Assembly: GCA_037783415.1 (NCBI GenBank)
Contig: JAZGTN010000007.1
Location: 2,129,501 to 2,193,500 of the forward strand
DNA: 64,000 nt
Source of the DNA: Leptasterias polaris
Lineage: Eukaryota; Echinodermata; Asteroidea; Forcipulatida; Asteriidae
Direction of reading: 5' to 3'
Each line of letters begins with the position of its first letter. The first letter of the stretch is position 1. Made by a program: the position numbers and the translations under genes. This document shows, piece after piece, positions 12,301 through 21,122 of the stretch. The notes under the pieces were generated by a model. It searched no databases, was not told the origin of the DNA, and was given only the letters and a program-made list of their open reading frames with translations.

Positions 12301-14644
12301 TTACAGATTAGAGAAAATTATAATCTTTCACTTAAGGTTTTCCCCGGATAAATCTGGCATTGATACCTGGTAGTTAATTAAAAACTAAAAACTGTTGCCG
12401 TGACCAAGACATTAATTCACATGCATCAGCCATGTACCAACAATTTTGCATGTTACGTGGATTTTGCGCATTGTCTGTGGCACAATTATGGGGATGTATG
12501 TCTTTCTGTCGGGCTGTCTGCATGCCTGACTGCAGGGCTGCCTACCTGCAGGCCCGCCTGCCTGCCTGCATGCCTACATATCCGTTCGTCCGTCCGTCTG
12601 TGTCTGGCTGTCGGGCTGTCTGACTATCTCTCTGTCGGCGGGCTGTCGGGCTGTCGGGCTGTTTTTTGTTTTTTTGTTTGATTGTATGTTTTGATTTTTG
12701 AAGCAAAATTATCTATCAATAGTTCCGAGGAGTCTTTTTCTTCCCCTGTTAAAAACGTTTTGTTACACTGGTACTTTTATTTACTGCTTTTCAATTTATG
12801 CTTTGTTCTGAGCCATCTTGTAAATAAAATCAACAATTTACATTATTTTTCAGTTTTTTAATCAGAGGTGGAACCCACGAAGGGCTTATCAATGATGGTG
12901 AATTGGATATCAAAACTGAAGCTCTTGCAGATCTTCACAGCTTGGAAAAATTGTAAGTCTTCTGGCTGCTATACGCCGCTCTTATACCTTTCACTCAAAT
13001 CTGACTCAAAATTTACCCTGACCCGGGCCTTGTTCGGCCTGACCCATCTTCTAGTCAGTATGAACTTGAATCTATATCAAGTTGACCCAGAAAAAAAGTC
13101 AAATTGATGCAGAATCTCAGATAAAATCCCCTTTTTCAACAGCCTGACCTAATAATGGGTCATGCAGGCCCCACTGGGACCCAAATTTCAGTTTTGGTAA
13201 TAAGCAAACAAAACGAGCACGTCCTCGGATTTTCCCAATAGCTTTGCAAAACTATTTAGTAAAATCCTGCCTCCGCCATGGTATAAATTGATGTTACTTG
13301 AGCAAGAGTCCTAGCTGAGTCCCTTAAAAAGTTTTAGCCTGTGAGAAAGACTCTATAGGCTCGAAAAGTTAGGCCATTAGCTTTTGTTTTACATTTTATA
13401 CTATGTAGTTCTTTTGGTTGGTAAGCAGTTTGCAACAACTTATCAATTTTCTCAATTTTCATTTTAGATACGTCGACGACTACCGTTTGTGTTGTTTATT
13501 TGATTTGAATGTACCATCTGAAGCGTTTGATTACTCTAAATGTACAACGACTGAGTTACAACCACCACTAAACTTATGCGGCAGTCTGATGCGCAATGAT
13601 GCACTACGAGCGTCCATGTGGATTCTTGGGTTGAGCGCCCTCATCGGCAACTTCATGGTAATCATCTGGAGATGGAGACGGGGCAAAGAATTACGTGAGA
13701 ATGAGACGCATTCATTCTTAGTTCTTAATTTAGCTATATCTGACTTGATGATGGGGGTGTATATGTTGATTATTGCTATTGCTGATATCGTTAAGGGTGA
13801 GAATTATTCCAGTATGGCGAAGGAATGGCGGTCTAGTTGGATTTGCAAGATTGCCGGGGCAGTATCAGTGATGTCAAGTGAAGCATCTGTATTTTTTGTC
13901 ACCGTCATCAGTGTAGACTGCTTTTTAAGCATTGTATTCCCCTTCAGCCGGGTTACCATCAGAGGAAAGCTAACCAAAGTTATTGTGTCTGTCATGTGGT
14001 TAGTGGCTGCATGTGTTAGTATTATCCCGACCATCTTCACTGGTGATACTGATTCCAATGTATACGGGTTGTCTGATGTGTGCATTGGTCTCCCCCTGAC
14101 AACTAAGGTGTCTAGTTTTAAAACTGTTGAGAACTCCATCAGCAGCGCTTTTGGCGGAGGTACTATCACTATACCGGTACCTGAGACAAGAGAACCGGCT
14201 TGGATCTACTCAATCGTTTTATTTCTTGGCGTCAACTTGTTGTGTTTTATCGTTGTATTGAGCTGCTACATAGCAATCTTCGTGAAGGTAAAACGCTCGT
14301 CTAGGCTGGTCAAGGTAACGGCTCACCGACAGAGGGAAATTAAGATGGCGGTGAAAATGGCTCTGATAGTCGGTACTGACTTTGCATGTTGGATGCCTGT
14401 AATCATTATGGGGATTCTATCCCAGGCTGAGATTGTGGAAATTGGTCCTGATATGTATGCCTGGACTGTTGTGTTCATCCTCCCAATAAACTCATCCCTA
14501 AACCCGTATCTCTACACATTCTACTCTAAATTAACAGCAAACAGCAATACAAAGAAGCCTGAACCGAAGATGGGAAGGAACAAACAAAAATCCAGTGAGA
14601 CACTTGAAACACACTTTTCTGAGAGCAATCAGTCCTTGCAATGA
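424..14644 (+). CDS. CUB/LDLa/LRR seven-transmembrane receptor, copy A (5' exons left of window)
   Basis: The spliced product is a cell-surface G-protein-coupled receptor of the relaxin-receptor/GRL101 type, with a modular ectodomain. Exons seen: 424-870, 2340-2453, 3181-3528, 4882-5016, 5688-6041, 6442-6570, 7261-7383, 8552-8672, 8867-8938, 9669-9740, 10603-10674, 12070-12141, 12854-12952 and 13468-14644. They total 3335 bases and stay open from the phase-1 entry at 424 to the TGA at 14642-14644. Order is CUB-like, LDLa, CUB, LDLa, CUB, LDLa, LDLa, LRR N-cap, five LRR exons, hinge plus 7TM. All ectodomain module exons are phase 1-1 and all LRR exons are phase 2-2. The signal peptide and further CUB/LDLa exons seen in copy B should lie left of position 1. 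The ligand is unknown. Family membership is firm; expression and exact splicing are inferred. Confidence 0.88.
923..1698. mobile_element. TTAA-flanked TIR element in intron of copy A (776 bp)
   Basis: Ends AGGTACACCTTGCC on the left and GGCAACGTGTCCCT on the right form an inverted pair, flanked by TTAA at 919-922 and 1699-1702. No transposase frame is visible, so it is a non-autonomous (MITE-like) element. Relatives are at 43640-44021, 48210-51388 and 53963-54750. A TTAA target is typical of piggyBac-type and Kolobok-type elements; the sequence does not tell which. Confidence 0.75.
1778..2275 (+). repeat. GTTGGT-type low-complexity tract in intron
   Basis: A G/T-rich run dominated by GGTGTTG and GTTGTT units. 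The same tract sits at the same intron position in copy B (51961-52445), with unit-level length differences, so it predates the gene duplication. Open frames across it are artefacts of composition. Confidence 0.85.
2340..2453 (+). CDS. Copy A exon: LDLa module
   Basis: A phase 1-1 exon of 114 bases between ATTACAG and GTAAGTTG. The 38 residues carry six cysteines in LDL-receptor class A spacing and end in the acidic calcium-binding cluster EDCPYGEDELDCG. In other receptors of this type LDLa modules help ligand binding or receptor activation. The copy B partner is 52517-52630. Confidence 0.93.
3181..3528 (+). CDS. Copy A exon: CUB module (116 aa)
   Basis: A phase 1-1 exon of 348 bases, acceptor CTCTTTCAG and donor GTAATGCC. 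The peptide shows CUB hallmarks: D-Y-C-G start, SPGYPTTYP turn, CRWEI, the acidic FDYVYFDG segment and a GFLLQL end strand. It keeps the first cysteine pair but lacks the second pair of a four-cysteine CUB domain. A truncated duplicate of this exon follows at 4002-4262. Confidence 0.93.
3270..4750 (+). repeat. Tandem duplication inside the CUB intron of copy A
   Basis: Bases from about 3270 (second half of the CUB exon) to about 4000 recur from about 4002 to 4745. The repeat carries the exon's 3' half, the same donor, and the following intron (CGCTCGCTCCAGGCCGTAGG and downstream). The junction lies near 3998-4003. Copy B has a single version, so the event followed, or was lost after, the gene duplication. 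Confidence 0.85.
4002..4262 (+). pseudogene. Truncated CUB exon duplicate without acceptor
   Basis: Encodes the C-terminal two thirds of a CUB module (CRWEIRAPDW through FLLQLQGSN) and keeps the donor GTAATGCC at 4263. The 5' part and the splice acceptor are missing. The nearest upstream AG (GCGATAG, ending 3990) would enter out of phase with the phase-1 modules around it. It is therefore read as a dead exon that is normally skipped. Confidence 0.8.
4882..5016 (+). CDS. Copy A exon: LDLa module with long acidic loop
   Basis: A phase 1-1 exon of 135 bases between TTTGATAG and GTGAGGAC. Six cysteines in LDLa order, with a stretched segment between cysteines 5 and 6 (QTRPEDPSADEEDC), giving 45 residues rather than the usual 38-40. 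The copy B partner at 55062-55196 has the same length. Confidence 0.9.
5688..6041 (+). CDS. Copy A exon: CUB module (118 aa)
   Basis: A phase 1-1 exon of 354 bases between TATTTTCAG and GTAAGTTC. Begins G-A-C-G-G, has the PGYPTSYPPS turn, CNW, and GRGFLLELY near the end; only the first cysteine pair is present. Very close to 55838-56188 in copy B, which is one codon shorter in the terminal serine/asparagine run. Confidence 0.93.
6442..6570 (+). CDS. Copy A exon: LDLa module
   Basis: A phase 1-1 exon of 129 bases, acceptor CCTTTTTAAAG and donor GTAAGAAC. Six cysteines, with the calcium-site residues in GRCDGFRDC and ADEDDCG. The copy B partner at 57610-57738 is the same length. Confidence 0.92.
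7059..7078 (+). repeat. AT dinucleotide run in intron
   Basis: A simple TA/AT microsatellite in the intron between two LDLa exons of copy A, followed by a short GATGAT run near 7095. No function is suggested. Confidence 0.7.
7261..7383 (+). CDS. Copy A exon: last LDLa module before the LRRs
   Basis: A phase 1-1 exon of 123 bases between TTATCCCTAG and GTGTGTTT. Six cysteines and the motif VCDGKIDCQNEDDE. It directly precedes the LRR N-cap exon, the position of the single LDLa of relaxin receptors. The copy B partner 58173-58298 is one codon longer. Confidence 0.92.
8552..8672 (+). CDS. Copy A exon: LRR N-terminal cap
   Basis: Acceptor ATGACAAAG, donor GTGAGTAT; enters in phase 1 and leaves in phase 2, switching from module exons to LRR exons. 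The peptide carries a clustered-cysteine cap (CPTMCSC then VVQC) and ends in the first LRR-like strand (IVVKTTHL). The copy B partner is 61617-61734. Confidence 0.88.
8867..8938 (+). CDS. Copy A exon: LRR 1 (24 aa)
   Basis: Exactly 72 bases, phase 2-2, between TTTCCTGCAG and GTAAGTTG. Leucines and the pattern N-x-G-x-F-K-x-F-x-x-L-K-S-L mark one 24-residue LRR. One repeat per 72-base exon is the gene structure known for glycoprotein-hormone and relaxin receptors. Copy B partner 61959-62030. Confidence 0.92.
9352..9490 (+). repeat. AG-rich microsatellite in LRR intron
   Basis: A long imperfect AG/GGAG run. It is nearly absent from the matching place in copy B (about 62672-62697 keeps a short AG run), so it expanded in copy A or contracted in B. 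Confidence 0.9.
9669..9740 (+). CDS. Copy A exon: LRR 2 (24 aa)
   Basis: 72 bases, phase 2-2, acceptor CCAACTAG and donor GTAAGTCA. The peptide VLTNNSIEYWAEGTFSGLYKLTFL is a standard LRR with N-x-I and G-x-F-x-x-L positions. Copy B partner 62908-62979 differs by few residues. Confidence 0.92.
10603..10674 (+). CDS. Copy A exon: LRR 3 (24 aa)
   Basis: 72 bases, phase 2-2, acceptor TGCATCCAG and donor GTAAGCAT. Begins DISKNPISGF and ends FNLKTL, with canonical LRR spacing. Copy B partner 63374-63445 is the last exon of copy B in this window. Confidence 0.92.
10950..11069. mobile_element. Short foldback element in intron of copy A
   Basis: Arms of about 27 bases (10950-10976 and 11043-11069), built on CGCTGGGTGGCAGCAGAC and its complement, surround a 66-base loop. 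The same element sits at 63757-63876 in copy B, so the insertion predates the gene duplication. A degraded relative lies near 17130-17236. Confidence 0.75.
11809..11838 (+). repeat. Interstitial telomere-type repeat, five AACCCT units
   Basis: Five perfect tandem copies of AACCCT, the complement of the metazoan telomere unit TTAGGG, inside an intron of copy A between LRR exons 3 and 4. Flanks are ordinary intron sequence. Confidence 0.9.
12070..12141 (+). CDS. Copy A exon: LRR 4 (24 aa)
   Basis: 72 bases, phase 2-2, acceptor TATCTCTTCAG and donor GTAAGTAA. The peptide starts LVIDVPLTLI and has SGAFNSLSNLTDL, fitting the F-x-x-L-x-x-L LRR frame. The copy B partner would lie beyond the right edge. 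Confidence 0.9.
12496..12656 (+). repeat. Pyrimidine-rich CTGT/CTGC simple repeat in intron
   Basis: Imperfect iterations of CTGCCTGC, GGGCTGTC and CTGTCTG in the intron between LRR exons 4 and 5. Open frames here are compositional. Confidence 0.75.
12854..12952 (+). CDS. Copy A exon: LRR 5 / long terminal repeat unit (33 aa)
   Basis: 99 bases, phase 2-2, acceptor ATTTTTCAG and donor GTAAGTCT. Nine residues longer than a single 24-aa LRR, with a polar insert (RGGTHEGLIND) before ELDIKTEALADLHSLEKL. It leads into the hinge encoded by the terminal exon. Confidence 0.87.
13468..14644 (+). CDS. Copy A terminal exon: hinge and seven-transmembrane domain
   Basis: Acceptor TTCATTTTAG, phase 2 entry, stop TGA at 14642. 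It begins YVDDYRLCC, the cysteine-containing hinge after the LRRs, and then encodes seven hydrophobic segments in class A order. Seen: TM2 LAISDLMMG with the conserved Asp, the TM3 cysteine in WICKIAG paired with one in loop 2 (VCIGLPL), TM6 CWMP, and TM7 NPYLY (Asn codon 14501). The TM3 end reads S-V-D-C-F where D-R-Y/F is expected, so the conserved arginine is a cysteine (codon TGC at 13919). The cytoplasmic tail is short, basic and serine-rich. Closest family: relaxin receptor/GRL101 type. Confidence 0.95.
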
Positions 14645-14716
14645 ATCAAAATTTGCTAGAAAAACAAATCATAATTTCAATGGTCAGGAATACAACCAGG
14701 AATCCCCCTTTAATCA

Positions 14717-14722
14717 AATAAA
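14717..14722 (+). terminator. Polyadenylation signal AATAAA of copy A
   Basis: A canonical AATAAA hexamer 73 bases after the stop codon, followed within 30 bases by a T/G-rich stretch (TTGTGTGTTTTCATAC). It fits a short 3' UTR ending near 14740. Confidence 0.7.
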
Positions 14723-14789
14723 TTGTGTGTTTTCATACACTCATTCAGTTTAGTGATGAGTGGCCGTATACTGTAAATTACTAGAACCA

Positions 14790-15034
14790 TGGCCCAATTT
14801 CATGGCTCTGCTTACCGCCGAATTATGTGCTTGCTATCACCATTCTCCGCTTACCGAGCAAGCGCCGAATGTCTGCGCTAGCTGTGTAAGCGTAGAATGC
14901 CTACGTGGACTACGCAAGCACACAAGCAAAAATGCCCTGCTTACCCGTGAAATACGCTTGACGTAAGCGCGGAATTCCATGCTTCCGTAAGCGCCTATTC
15001 TTTGCTTACGGTAAGCAGAGCCATGAAATAGGGC
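14790..15034. mobile_element. Foldback element downstream of copy A
   Basis: Left arm GGCCCAATTTCATGGCTCTG with GCTTACCG after it, and right arm CGGTAAGCAGAGCCATGAAA followed by TAGGGCCC, are inverted around about 180 bases rich in GCTTACG/CGTAAGC motifs. No coding capacity. Weaker relatives with TTTCATAGAGCTGCTTAAGC-like ends occur near 20675-20740 and 44732-44815. Confidence 0.8.
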
Positions 15035-15299
15035 CCAGATCTCGGCAAATCAGAATAATGTTTAACCACAGGAGCAAAACATATTAACTTTTGTGAGAAA
15101 CCAATCAAGCATCGAATGGACCCCGTTTCAATGCCATGAGTGCCTTCACTACCATAAGAGGAGTCATCATATACTGGGTCCCCTGAGGAAAAACACATCA
15201 GGCACCGGTCTTACAAACCCTATGGTTTCAGTGGACAGACATACATGCAATGATGCTGCGTTACCAGACAGATGATACACTCATTCTCACGTACCTCTG

Positions 15300-15770
15300 T
15301 GTTGCATACACTCTGTGGACATTCCTTTACTCTGTGCACTTCATAAAGAACATATTAGCCACTTTGTGGACGTGTGTAAGTCCACATAGTGTTTCAAGTC
15401 CCTGCATTGTGTGGACTTCTCTTGCTCGCGGGTCCGTTGCAGTTACTCTGTAGATATTCCTTTGTCCTGGACACTTAAAATATATAAACATATTTTTCAA
15501 CGATGTAAAAAAACAAAAAACAACAAAACTGTGTGGACGTGCGTTTTTATTCCACACTATGTTTCAAGTCCCTGCATTGTGTGGACCTCTTTTGCTCTTG
15601 GGTCTGTTTCAGTCACTTTGTAGACATTCCTTTAATCTGTTCCTTTAAAATTTATATACATATTTTTCAACAATGTAACAAATAAAATACTGTGTGGACG
15701 TGTGAAGTCCACATAATGTTTTAAGTCCATGCATTGTGTAGACCTCTTTGTTCTCAGGTCCAAACTAAGT
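15300..15770 (+). repeat. About 165-bp tandem repeat, roughly 2.7 units
   Basis: Units contain GTGTGGACGTG, CAAGTCCCTGCATTGTGTGG, then a TTCCTTTA...CATATTTTTCAA segment. Recognisable unit starts are near 15366, 15532 and 15693, giving periods of 166 and 161. No gene is seen in 15035-16230. Confidence 0.8.
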
Positions 15771-16230
15771 AGTTTGCTTTTAGCGATGAGTTTAGCATCG
15801 ATAGTGTTGCGTTGGTGAGTACACATCAAAGAGATAATGGCTTAAACATGAATTACCCATGTCGGATTTGGTTTTTGTGATTTTAATGTTTATTTATCCA
15901 AACATTTGAAAAAATTATTATGCGCGATAATATATATAGTTAAAAACTAAAATATATAATAATTGTAATCCGTTTTGAGAAGAAGTGTCATCTCTATTTA
16001 CGGCACAATATTTAAATGTGAATTGTTTGTTCAAATTGTTGGTCAGCACTTCGCAAGTAGAGTAAACTACACTTGTTGGTGTTTTTGAGGCGTTTTCAAA
16101 GATTTGTAGTCATGGGAAATAAAGTGTGTACTTTAGGCACAAATTTCCTTTAGTATAGAAAGTGGACACTTACACTCGATCCACCAATGTACATTCATCG
16201 TGAGTTTGTGTCTACTTTTTTAAATAATAA

Positions 16231-16596
16231 TAATAATAATAATGATAATAACCAGTTCTTATAAAGCGCATTTTACAATAGGCCCTAACGTCTCAATGCG
16301 CTTTACATTAGTGTCTTAGTAGTCATTGGGCCAATAACATTCCTTTGATCTTTCTCAGCTCCCTAAATAGTATACAGCCCGAGCTGCCGTGGCGCTCAGA
16401 AGGCTTTTTCAAACACAATATCAACCTCTACCCTCGCAGGTACCCATTTATACCCCTGGGTGAAGAGAAGCAATTACAGCAAAGTGTCTTGCTCAAGGAC
16501 ACAAGCGTCACGACCGGGACTCGAACCCACACCCCGATGACTAAACCACCAGAACTTGAATCCGATGATCTAAACCACTCGGCCTTGACACCCTTA
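16231..16596 (-). mobile_element. tRNA-derived SINE
   Basis: Read on the minus strand it begins with a tRNA-like head: GGCCGAGTGGTTTAG (box A, near 16570-16585) and GGGTTCGAGTCCC (box B, near 16515-16528). An unrelated body follows, ending in an AAT/ATT microsatellite on the plus strand at 16226-16245. The head resembles Leu/Ser-type tRNA. Relatives are at 23257-23572 and 38373-38815. Confidence 0.85.
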
Positions 16597-16831
16597 TTTA
16601 GCATAAATATGTTACATATATGTATTTTTTTCAAACAAAGTTGATGTAAGCTTTATAAAATGCTTCTATTATAATCGACTCGTTATTTAACGTGTTATAA
16701 ATGTGGTAGATGTTAGAGGTATGTAACATTATTGATATTGAAAGAGCAACATTCGTAACCTCAAGAGCAAACCATTAATTCTTTAAGGAAAAAAAACTAC
16801 AACAAACAAAAAATCTCTTGGGAGAAGTGTT

Positions 16832-16847
16832 GGCTCTGAGAAGAGCC
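16832..16847 (-). other. Histone-3'-end-like stem-loop
   Basis: On the minus strand GGCTCTTCTCAGAGCC forms a six-base-pair stem with a four-base loop, close to the animal histone mRNA 3' stem-loop. No histone gene is nearby. Next to it, CTCGACGTTTCGAGCAG and GCTCGTCTTCAGGAG look like the end of a repeat, so it is probably part of a retroelement. Confidence 0.4.
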
Positions 16848-17687
16848 TGTAAGGTCTCGACGTTTCGAGCAGTATGCTCGTCTTCAGGAGAATGCCGAAG
16901 ATTTCAAATTCTAAAAACATGTTTAAATGGTTTTAAACAACCTGTGAAATAAAGGTTGTCACATTTTTGAGAAAAATAAATAATTATCTGTGACGTCATC
17001 ATCTTGCAATAATTATCTCGGGATCTCAACAAGTCGCATGGCACATCCAAAGCTCCGTATGTATTTGTATAACTGTTGATAATATTTTACTCAACGTATT
17101 GATATTTTGAGGCACGCTAAGTTGCACCCAGACGTCTACCAGATAAACCCATTATTCTCGGAATGTTCATTTATTTAGAACTACGTACATGATCTAAAAT
17201 TTCCCTTCGTCTGCTGCCGCCTGGCGTTCCAAAGTCTTTAAAGTCATTCAAAGTAATTGCTTTAATAATTGCGTGTAATTTACTTGTAGTTGTGCACTGA
17301 AATAAATAAGACTAAAATGTTTCAAGCGCGTGAATTTTTGAAATGTTCATTCTGTGTTGTCTGTACCGCTGACTCGGTCACCAACCTACGGTAGCTTAAA
17401 GTGGTCATTCACGATTCCACGTTTACGAGCTATAAAACTGTCGCAGAATGACGTAAAACTAGGTAATTGCGAAACAAAAGAAGAAGAAGTCTTTTGATCT
17501 GGTTTCCAATGAACCAGATACAGCAAAAATCCCCCAAAATGGAAACGCTTCTTCCATACAACCCTTTAGTCATAGGACCTGTTCTGCTGATCATCCCACT
17601 TTCCCGTCAAAACACTGCATTTTTGTCTTCTGTTTTTTAAATATTTATAAATGGATGCAATATCAACAACACTGCAATCTTTGTTAA

Positions 17688-18028
17688 AGGGTGTGTACAA
17701 CATTGCTAATTGCCAAAGACCTGTATCCACACTTGATGTGACCTAACATGTACATGAAATAACAAACCTGTGAAAGTTTAAGCTCAATCGGTCGTCGGAG
17801 TCATGAGAAAACATTGGAAAAACCCATTATATGTTTTAACCTTTTTGTCACACATTGGATTTTAACCCGAAGGATAAAGACTTCCGTTTTACTCATTAAA
17901 AACTATGGCATTTCATGCAAAACTATTTCAAGGGAAGTTTTCCACCATGACCATCTTTATACCATGTAAGTTATGTGCAAATTTGTGAACATTTATATTT
18001 TCAATTTTACCAATGTTGTACACACCCT
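17688..18028. mobile_element. TTAA-flanked TIR element (341 bp)
   Basis: Ends AGGGTGTGTACAACATTG and CAATGTTGTACACACCCT are exact inverted copies, flanked by TTAA at 17684-17687 and 18029-18032. A relative in opposite orientation lies at 22679-23031. No coding frame. Confidence 0.85.
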
Positions 18029-18580
18029 TTAAGTTGCTGAACGTGTTCTCAAACAAATACAAGAAAATGAAGTTCAAACAAATGCAGATGAAATAGATAA
18101 AGAATTTATTGTTTGTCCTCTCAACATCTTGTGGTTACTCTAGGGAACAAAGGGCATTGTCCGCAGTGGCGTATTAAGGACGTGTCCCCTCTCCCACCCC
18201 GTGCGCTCCCCACCCAACCATTTGAAATCTGACCTTTTGGGATTGGACATTTTTTCAGATTTTTAATGTAATAATGTGGATACTATTTAAACAATATTTG
18301 TCTTTACACGCAGACAATGTACTTGTTTTCACACTAACGCCAGATTATTATATGAAAAATAGCAAATTACATAAAAAAGGGCGCTGAAAAGGGATTTTTT
18401 TCAGAAGAAGGCAAACGCAAACTTGATCAGATCTACCCCATAGGAAAAAAATGTTGCACCCCCTTGTGCCCCGAAAGTTTGCACTAAGTGTCAGTAAAGG
18501 CATGACGAGATGGTAATACGGCGTCACCCGATGTTTCTCTAACCTTCAATTTTGAAATCGATCAAAGAAATGGCACTTAC

Positions 18581-18691
18581 CACTTTCGCAAAATTCACCA
18601 CTGTTAGCTGTCCTTTCGCACTCACAGGTGTTCGTGTTGTCTTCCAACTGGCACACACCGTGTACACATGGGTTGTCAAAACCGCATTCGT
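18581..18691 (-). CDS. Isolated EGF-like exon of an unidentified gene
   Basis: On the minus strand a 111-base phase 1-1 exon lies between ACGTATAG and GTAAGTGC. The 37 residues start D-E-C-G and continue NPCVHGVC, then TCEC and a final cysteine in GEFCES: six cysteines in EGF order with the D-E-C start of a calcium-binding type. Phase 1-1 is typical of EGF exons. The only related piece nearby is the FN3 exon upstream of it (19169-19443). Whether the gene is alive cannot be told; the FN3 frameshift argues for a relic. Confidence 0.7.
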
Positions 18692-19168
18692 CTATACGTT
18701 TACGAACATAAATAATTGAAATAATATTATTTACTTAAGGTATTATGACAGCCACTCGTTGCATTCCGTTTCAGTATTTTGTTGTCAACAAAGCTTATAA
18801 AATATATAAAATTTGGTTTGAAGTACTGGTTCAAAAACGATTTTTTTTATTATTTATGTAACCAATTGAAAGGTTTTAAAACTGTTGTTTTAGGCTTGCT
18901 AGAAGTGGAGGTTTTGGACTCTAGGTAGCAGAAAATATATACAGGTTAACTGTTTTGACAATCCATAGTTTAATATAGGAGTCCTTTATTAAATTTTGGA
19001 GTGTCGAAGCAGTACACATGTCAAAGTATTGTATGACACGAGACGCATGTTCAACCAATCAAAAAACATTATCTGGAAGAATGGTTTAGTGTTTATTAAT
19101 TAAAAAGAAACGATCTAATTTGCTTCCGCCAAATATTTGAGTCTTCAAATGTTATCGAATCTGTCTAC

Positions 19169-19443
19169 CCTGCATCACAACGGCAATCTCTGCAGTGTGG
19201 CTCTTGACGGCCAAGCTGTTGTCGTTCTCTGTGAACAGAACAGACACCAGATGGAATCCATACCGCACACCAGAACGTATCCTGTTGAGGGGGTATCTGC
19301 TCCCCGTAATGTCAAATTGATAGATGCGGTCTGGTTGATGGTGAACTCGTAGAAGTCAACTAGTCTCTCTGCTGGTTTCCAGGTTAATAGGGCTGTTGAA
19401 TTACTCGTTAATTGCAGGACAGCGTCTGAGGGCGCGTGTGGTA
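19169..19443 (-). pseudogene. Fibronectin type III exon with a one-base frameshift
   Basis: On the minus strand, acceptor CTCTCTTTAG and donor GTAGACAG bound a 275-base exon; a phase 1-1 exon should be a multiple of three, such as 276. The first part reads PHAPSDAVLQL, ALLTWKPAERLVDFYEFTIN; the second, in another frame, reads RYPLNRIRSGVRYGFHL and SHTAEIAV. Together these are the A to G strands of one FN3 domain. The shift lies near 19310-19335. It belonged to the same relic gene as the EGF exon. Confidence 0.75.
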
Positions 19444-20261
19444 CTAAAGAGAGATATAAATTCTTAGACCTTTCTTTTGCAACGTCACAGCCCGAGTTTC
19501 CAAACCATCGAGAAGACCAGAAGATAATTGTCGAAGTCATTGTTCATCCTATGCTTTTTCTGTGTGCTTTCTGCCTCTCGCTCTCTTTTTTTCCCATATA
19601 ACAGCTGCTGTTACACCAGTATATATGTTAATGTGTGTTGTTTTGTCATTTAGCCTTCGAAAAAGACTCAGCTAGATTCAACACGTCATGACGTGTTGAA
19701 CCTAGCTGACAGGCCATCAACTATTTTTCCCAATTTCCTTTTCAGGGATGAGAAATTGTGGACTTATTTTGATGTCAGACTTTCTTTTATGTCTGCCTGG
19801 TATAAACAAAAACAAATATTTTACAACATTTTAAATACTGCTCTAGTGTTGACGATACTGTTCTCTTAGCAAGTACACACTGTATTCAGCTGAAATGTTT
19901 CTATGTGACTTTTACTGTATCTTTGTTCTTCTTCTTTTTAAAGCAGGGTAAGTGTTGCACGCTCGAGCTCTGATTGTTACCGTTTATTTTAAGGGTTTTA
20001 GGCCCCCTCTGTCCATATATTTGCTACCAGTGTGTAGCTCTTGTTTTATAGATTGCTCTAGTCTCGTGTTTAATTATCTTGTTTTCTGCATTTTGGGGTT
20101 TTTTTTCGGTAGGAGTTTTTATCTTCGTTGTTGGTTTTTGCCATGGCTAGCCATTATGGGTAGTCAAGCGAGAACTAACAATGGGGTGCCCTCCGACCCC
20201 TTTGTTGCACTGTCTCGCAAGAACGGACTTGCTTTCCATACGAATCAATAAATTCCTCTAA

Positions 20262-20645
20262 ACAATTACATTAAATCTCTGTCCAAATGCTTGCCCAAAT
20301 GTCCACTTTGTCTCGGCCTCACGCATTTCCAATGGGCACATAGCAGTGTACATGAGATCCCGAGTCGATGTGGAAGAAGCCGTGTTACAAGGCTTTCACC
20401 ACGATAACCAATACATTGAAATAACACCCCTTGTTAAACCAGCCACCCGGATTGTATTTTCCAATGTATACCCAGAAATCCCCAACTCCATTCTTGCAGA
20501 TAATATATCTGATTTTTGTAGACTTATATATATCTCCGATCCGACCCTTTTCCTGGGATTAAAAGAACCTAAATTATCTCATGTGGTGTCTTTAAGAAGA
20601 CAGGGCTTTGTCTCAATCGATTCAAACAAAAATTGTACATGTGAC
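20262..20645 (+). mobile_element. Non-LTR retrotransposon ORF1-like fragment
   Basis: One open frame encodes SNGHIAVYMRSRVDVEE, then PLVKPATRIVFSNVYPEIPN and LSHVVSLRRQGF. This resembles the RNA-binding part of ORF1 proteins of L1/Tx1-type LINEs, where an SNV-x-P motif and a HVxSxRRQ motif recur. There is no start codon, no zinc knuckle and no linked reverse transcriptase, so it is a dead fragment. Confidence 0.5.
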
Positions 20646-21004
20646 ATTGTAGTTTGGCTGGTAACCTTATTCTGGTAAGCAAAATGTTGTTGTGCTTAGC
20701 TACTTTTTGTGCTTAAGCAGCACTATGAAATTGGCCCCAGCAGAGTACGTGTTATGGTTATCAGTATCTGTATTAGTGTATCTGTAAACTTGCAAAACAT
20801 CTCTATGTTTATTATATATTATAACTTGAATTTAATTGTGCATATAATTATTGATACACTCGTTTTTAAAAATTTGTTTTGGGGGTGGGGGAAACCCAAT
20901 TTATTTGGAGGTCTTATTACAATGATTTCTCTCATATCAAGTTCTATTTCAGATCTTTATTTATTGCTTTATGTTCGTCTCTTTCTTCCGAAATCTCTAT
21001 TCAG

Positions 21005-21122
21005 CGCTGTAGCAGATCAGCTTCCGTCTGTCTTGTATGATTTCCCCAATGGCTACCATCAATAATTCGCCGAGGAACGAGTCCGTATTCCAGAGGGACT
21101 CTTCGACCCCTCACATGTTAAG
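21005..21122 (+). pseudogene. ACTL6-like exon with in-frame TAA
   Basis: Acceptor CTCTATTCAG, donor GTCCGTAC (weak), phase 2 to 0, 118 bases. Encodes AVADQLPSVLYDFPNGYHQ, stop, FAEERVRIPEGLFDPSHVK. The stop falls where BAF53 proteins have an aspartate. Confidence 0.8.

Noticed and set aside
13804..14169. 121-aa minus-strand open frame
   Set aside because: It is antisense to the 7TM exon, a frame shadow of real coding sequence.
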